DNA from: Jacaranda mimosifolia
Lineage: Eukaryota; Streptophyta; Magnoliopsida; Lamiales; Bignoniaceae
Length of the DNA: 64,000 nt
Assembly (NCBI GenBank): GCA_018894105.1
Contig: CM032126.1
Span: 6,971,001 to 7,035,000 of the forward strand
Direction of reading: 5' to 3'
Shown: positions 59,150-64,000 of the stretch, one piece after another
Layout: each line of letters starts with the position of its first letter
How positions within the stretch are numbered: the stretch's first letter is position 1
The notes under the pieces: model-generated
Database searches by the model: none
Seen by the model: only the letters and a program-made list of their open reading frames with translations
Told to the model about the DNA's origin: nothing
Translations under genes and position numbers: made by a program

Positions 59150-60640
59150 GAAAATAGAAGTAGTACTTAGATAGCGGATGTGGATGCGTTCATGTTTCTT
59201 AAGCTTAACAATTGTTTTGCAAGAAATATTCTCTATGCAGACAACTTAAAATGACGCATAATAGGTAAAGATACTATTGGTAATACGATTGGTACTTCCA
59301 TTGATAATGTATGACTTGTTGAAGGCCTTAAGCATAACTTGCTTAGTATCAATCAACTGTGTGATAAAGGTTACGAGGTTAAATTCCATCCTTCTAATTG
59401 TGTTATCAAGCAAAATGAGAAACTGGTTTTTACTGCTACTAAGGATGAAAATGTTTATTGTATAACCCTTGATGATTTAACCTATCAAAATATAGAGTGT
59501 TAAGCAATTTTAGATGAAGAATGCTGGAAAAGACATAGAAGAATGATACACATAAACATAGAACTTATATCTCATCGCACAAAGAAAGATTTTGTCAAAG
59601 GGGAACCCAAGTTAAACTTCTCCAAGGACATGATGTGTGATGCATGCCAAAAGGGGAAGCAAATCCGAACATCTTTTAACCTAAAAAATGATGTCACAAC
59701 TTCGAGGCCACTGGAACTTCTTCACATTGACCTATTTGGACCTATGAAAATTGCTTCTCTTGGAGGTAAAAGATATGTGTTTGTCATAGTAGATAATTAT
59801 ACTCATTTTACATTCTATTCCTTGCTCATAAAAATGATGATCTAAATGCTTTCATTCCACTCACTAAAATGCTTCAAAATGAAAAGAGTTATTTCATTAA
59901 AAAATTCAAAGTGACCATGGAACTGAGTTTGATGAAATAAATTTTACTTTGTTTTTGTGAAGAGCATGGTTACATTTCTGCTCCTAAAACTCCCCAACAA
60001 AATGGGGTAGTTGAAAGGAAAAATTAGATTTTGCAAGAAGCTGCCAGAATCATACTAATATGATCTTCCAAAATTCTTTCGGGGTAAAGCTATGAATATG
60101 GCCTGCTATGTGTCAAATCGTGTTTTCTTAAGGCAAGTTTTGAGAAAAACCCTATATGAATTATGGCACAGTAAAGTTCCAAATATTTCTTATCTCCATG
60201 TCTTTGTTTGCAAATGTTACATTCCTAATGATGGAGATTATTTGACAAAGTTTGATTCTAAAGTTGATGAAGTTATCTTCGTTGGTTACTCAATGAATAG
60301 TAAAGCCTATCATGTTTTTAATAAGAGGAAAAAGAACGATTCAAGAATCCACATATGTTACGTTTGATGAAACTAATCCATCTTGTGCTAAGGAAACCTT
60401 GAGCAAAGAAGTTGTATAATTCGAAGAACCAGTCAAGATTCCGGACCCTAAGCCATCAACATCAAATCAAGAAGAACCGGAATCATATGAGGAAATAAAT
60501 TCCACCGATGAATCCGATACCAACGAGTCAGTATAAAGGGCTGAATAAAGAATAAGAAAGTTCAAACATGCTTCTAGTCACCTTACTGACAAAATCATTG
60601 GAGATCCACAAGCTGGAATAACTACCAGATCTAAAACTAG
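59150..60640 (+). pseudogene. Copia 2 protease and integrase region, broken
   Basis: The protease motif has a deletion near 59,180. The integrase zinc region and first catalytic block are in the clean frame 59,543-59,845 (MCDACQKGKQIRTSF, LLHIDLFGPMKIASLGG). PQQNGVVERKN lies near 59,993. The end block is 60,092-60,367. Small deletions shift the frame several times. Confidence 0.8.
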
Positions 60641-60659
60641 ACTGTTCCACTAGATGAAT

Positions 60660-62207
60660 CCAACTGTGGCCTCATTTCAATGATTGAACCTAAAGATGTC
60701 AAAAAGGCACTAAAAGATCCATTATGGATTGAAGCAACGAAGGAAGAATTAGCTTAGTTTGAAAAGAATGAAGTCAAGAACCTAGTAGAATGACCATCTG
60801 ATCATCCAATCGTTGGTACCAAGTAGGTGTTCAGAAATAAGCTAGATGAAATTGGTAAAGTTACCAGGAATAAAGCTAAACTGGTAGCAAAAGACTACAA
60901 TCAGCAAGAGGGCATTGACTATGATGAAATATTTGCTCCAATTGTAAGGTTGGAATCAATTAGAATACTTCTTGACTTTGCATCTCATGAAAAGTTCATG
61001 CTCTATGAAATAGACATAAAAAGTGCTTTTCTAAACGGATTCATAAAAGAAGAAGTTTATATAGTGCAACCGCTCGATTTTGAAAATTAAAATTTTCCAC
61101 ATTATGTTTTTAAACTAACAAAGGCTTTATATGAACTAAAATAGGCCCTAAGGCTTAATATGCTCGTTTGAGCAACTTTCTCATAAACAATAATTTTTTT
61201 ATTGGAATCTTAGACACCATTTTGTTCACTAAGCACCAAGCATATGGTTTTCTCATTGTTCAAATTTATGTCGATGACATTATTTTCGGTGCTACTAATG
61301 ATCTTTGTTGAGAGTTTGTTGAGAAAATAAAATAGGTATTTGAAGTGAGTTTAATGTTATAGCTCAATTTCTTCTTGGGACTTCAAGTGAAGCAAACTTA
61401 GAAAGGGACATTCATCTCACAAGTAAAATATACAATGGAACTTCTAAAGAAGTTTGGAATGAGTGAATGTAACCCTACAACCACTCCTATGAGTACAAAT
61501 ACTAGACTGGAACTTGATGAGGACAGTAAGAATGTAGACGAGAAGTCTACAGAGATATGATTGGTAGTTTGCTCTATTTAACTACTAGTCATCTAGATAT
61601 TATGTTTTCAACATGCTTATGTGCTAGATTCCAGTCTAATCCAAAGGAATCCCATTTAAATGCAATAAAAAAAATATTGAGATATCTTAAGGGAGCATCT
61701 AACTATGGCTTATGGTATCCGCATTCTAAATCTTTTAAATTCATAAGTTATTCTGATGCGGATTATGCTGGTTGCAAGATAAACAGGAAAAGTACTAGTG
61801 GTGGGTGCCAACTATTGGAAAATTGCCTGGTATCATGGTGTAGTAAAAACCAAAGTGTAGTTGCATTATTCACGACCGAGGTAGAATACATGGCCTTAGG
61901 CAAATGTTGCACCCAGGTATTATGGATGGAACGCATATTACATGATTTTGGTATTAATGTGCCTTGCATTCCTATTCCATGTGATAGTTCTAGTGCTATT
62001 AGCATATCTAAAAATCTAGCTCTTCATTTACGCATAAAACATATTGAGATCAAACATCATTTCCTACGTGGTGATGTATCAATTGATTTTGTTACTGAGT
62101 ATCAGCTTGTAGATATTTTTACCGAGGCTTTGGAAGAAAAGAAATTTGTGTGCAAAGGAGAAAAATTAGGAATTAAATCAAAATATGATTTTGGCGAGAT
62201 TTGTTAA
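60660..62207 (+). pseudogene. Copia 2 reverse transcriptase and RNase H region, broken
   Basis: The reverse transcriptase frame 60,827-61,090 has DEIFAPIVRLESIRILL and EIDIKSAFLNGFIKEEVY. YVDDIIFGA lies near 61,270. The RNase H frame is intact from 61,557 to 62,207 (216 aa) with YSDADYAGCKINRKSTSGGC. The uninterrupted sequence ATGATTGAACCTAAAGATG near 60,680-60,700 shows the empty site of the insertion found in element 1. Confidence 0.85.
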
Positions 62208-62487
62208 CTTATTTAAACTTGGTAGTTATTCCTTCTTGAAAACCGCATGCTAATGTGCTCAATCTTCCATCCTTCGTTACCAATTTTGTTTGCCAGAATT
62301 ATCGACCATTATGATTAATAACTGATCGGGTTTCTAAAATCACAATTTTCAAAGTTTTCCTTATTTCTAAGTTGATTTATTATCTTCTCTCATGCATAAA
62401 TTTTTTTTCACTCGCGTCTTCGTCTTCTTTGCAAACTTCTACAACAGAAAATTTTCTTCTTATCTTCAATCTTTAATCTTTCTTAAA

Positions 62488-63851
62488 AATTCCGAAGAGA
62501 GAGAAAATACCCAGTCAGCTGGACCTTCAACTTCAAAGAAAAAAACTTCCGTCTTCCTTCTCTGAACCCACTCATCTCAAAGTATCCTAAGCCCTTCTTC
62601 TGCTCAAATGGTACAATGTCTCAAGCTTTGATGATGAAAATCATCTTCTTTTGATAAACCTAAGTTCTTGGGGTCTGAGGAACTTGGTATTAAGGATACC
62701 TCTATGGGTTCTCCTGAAGAACCAAGTGGTTGAAACGAAGGTATGTCTAGATCATTTGTTCTAGTCGACCCTGAAGAAATTACGGACTGGAACTTTGGTA
62801 AGGTCCCTTATTCTCTCAAATTCCATTCTGTTGAAGCCGAAAATTGTTTTCTTCAAAAAATTTCTGGGCGAAATCTAAATAGGGAGAGAGCAGTCGATCT
62901 GATTCATTACCCAAATCTCATGCCATTGATCTTGTGTGCAAATTGAAATGGGATAATTTTATGAAGTTAGATGACAGATCCTATCCTTATATGGTGAAGC
63001 TATTTTATTCGAACTTTGCTGTCATTGAATCTGAAAATGACGTTTCTGTTGAGTTTTATGTTTTTGAAAAAAAAATTGTGCTTTCCTCGTCAAAAGTGAA
63101 TTTTATACTTGATCTTCCTGATGATGGAAATTTGGAGACTTGTCTAAAGCTGATATTCCCTATGATGAAATCACCACAATATTTTGGGGCGGTAAGCAAT
63201 TTGCTTTATCTGGTAGGGCTGCTTTAAACAAACTAAAGATTGAATACATTCTGCTTCACAAAATACTTGGTTGTACTATTTTTTCCTCGCCGGTATCAAG
63301 TGGTGGTCATTTCACCGATCTTTATTCCATGAGTCTTTATGTGATGGGTAAGGCTGTTAGACAGGACCAGTTAATCTTGACTTCATAATCCTAAAATACA
63401 TGGTCTATTCCTTCTCCCATCAAGCCAAAAATCTTCCCTACTCCATGATCCTTACTCACATCTTTAAACATGAGGGTATTTTTTTGCCAGAAGCGTGGAT
63501 TGAGGGGAAGTGTGACCCTAAAGTCTTGGATCTTGCTACCCTTAGGAAAATGAGGATTCAGTACACTAAGAATGATGGGTGGTTTAGAGTGGTCGGTAGA
63601 ACTCCTAGCAGTATCAAGCTCATACCCACAAATCTAATCTTCTAGTTTCTATTAGTTTTAAGTATGAAGAATCCAACCCTATTCTTCCCACTCTGATTAA
63701 AACACCAAGAACAGCTCAAGAAAAAGTCAGTAAAGTACATACTGGACTTGAAACTAAGATAGATGATCTTAGCAAAGCTGTGGAAACTCTTGCAGGGCGT
63801 TTGGAAACACTTGTTGATTCAATGGACTACAAGCTCGAATGTCTTCTTTGA
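62488..63851 (+). pseudogene. Copia 2 extra ORF after pol (PF20167-like), broken
   Basis: Better preserved than in element 1: open parts 62,743-62,946, 62,934-63,227, 63,140-63,388 and 63,400-63,645 cover the domain. Visible blocks are WNFGKVPYSLKFHSVEAEN, KLFYSNFAVIESENDVSVEF, VLSSSKVNFILDLPDDG and FWGGKQFALSGRAALNKLKI. A coiled-coil tail (IDDLSKAVETLAGRLETLV) ends near 63,851. The original start codon seems lost. The position after RNase H matches the env-like ORF of Sireviruses. Confidence 0.6.
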
Positions 63852-64000
63852 AAGTCCAGCTCACACTCGTGCAAGTGTGATATGACTGAAAGAAAAAGTT
63901 AGAGCATTTCTAAATGCCTCTTAAGCTTTTTTTGATGATAAAGGGAGAGAAAAGAAAGATCTAAAATTTGAAAACTTGAAATTCTTATCTACTAGAACTT

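Larger units (their letters stand above)
56729..64000 (+). mobile_element. Sirevirus-like Ty1/copia retrotransposon 2, 5'-truncated LTR, runs off the window
   Basis: Same family as copia element 1 (33187-43483), with the same primer-site variant, gene order and extra ORF. The first half of the 5' LTR is missing: sequence begins at what is base about 655 of the LTR, directly against a PF04195-like fragment. All genes have stops. It lacks the 721-bp insertion present in element 1. The 3' LTR lies beyond the right edge. Confidence 0.85.

Noticed and set aside
1..64000. tRNA, rRNA, organellar insert, CRISPR array or bacterial-type operon
   Set aside because: None recognised on either strand. Spaced direct repeats here are LTRs, microsatellites or minisatellites.

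Overview
This is a stretch of a flowering-plant (eudicot) nuclear genome. The evidence is GT-AG introns in plant gene families, AT-rich intergenic DNA, and dense Ty1/copia, Ty3-like and Mutator-like repeats. Gene content (ARF7/19-type auxin response factor, 20S proteasome beta-1, cinnamate 4-hydroxylase, NAC factors) does not fix the species. An asterid is plausible, but that is inference.

Left, gene-rich part (about 1-24,300). A 14-exon auxin response factor gene (+, 1538-7626) converges on an 8-exon proteasome beta-1 gene (-, 12160-16931). Between them lie a 2.45-kb Mutator-like element holding a nested foldback, and a Tourist-like MITE. The proteasome gene and a two-exon CYP73A gene (+, 19184-20873) are divergent. 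Their shared spacer holds a 1.1-kb Mutator-like element with a perfect 9-bp target-site duplication. An intronless NAC gene (-, 23352-24221) follows.

Middle (about 22,050-48,300). The NAC locus is duplicated. Copy A (22,050-27,070) holds an intact NAC gene plus a decayed NAC pseudogene. Copy B (44,090-48,300) holds a second intact NAC gene, but the pseudogene stretch is replaced by an 800-bp solo-LTR-like sequence. Between the copies lie a decayed, apparently intron-bearing element with a PF04195-like (putative gypsy-type transposon) protein, a third Mutator-like element, and a complete but inactivated 10.3-kb copia element of Sirevirus type (LTRs 33187-34495 and 42181-43483). That element has an extra ORF after pol and a 721-bp terminal-inverted-repeat insertion between integrase and reverse transcriptase.

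Right, retroelement nest (about 49,560-64,000). A Ty3-type LTR-like sequence is split by a 3.9-kb gag-only LTR element on the minus strand. A truncated second PF04195-like copy follows. It is joined abruptly to the middle of the 5' LTR of a second Sirevirus-like copia element, which runs off the right edge.

No tRNA, rRNA, CRISPR array or organellar insert was recognised. The five cellular genes are ordinary plant genes. The less usual content is the architecture of nested and chimeric mobile elements and the duplicated NAC locus. Exon junctions of the ARF, proteasome and CYP73A genes were set by hand from GT-AG sites and remembered family sequences, and each spliced frame is an exact multiple of three.
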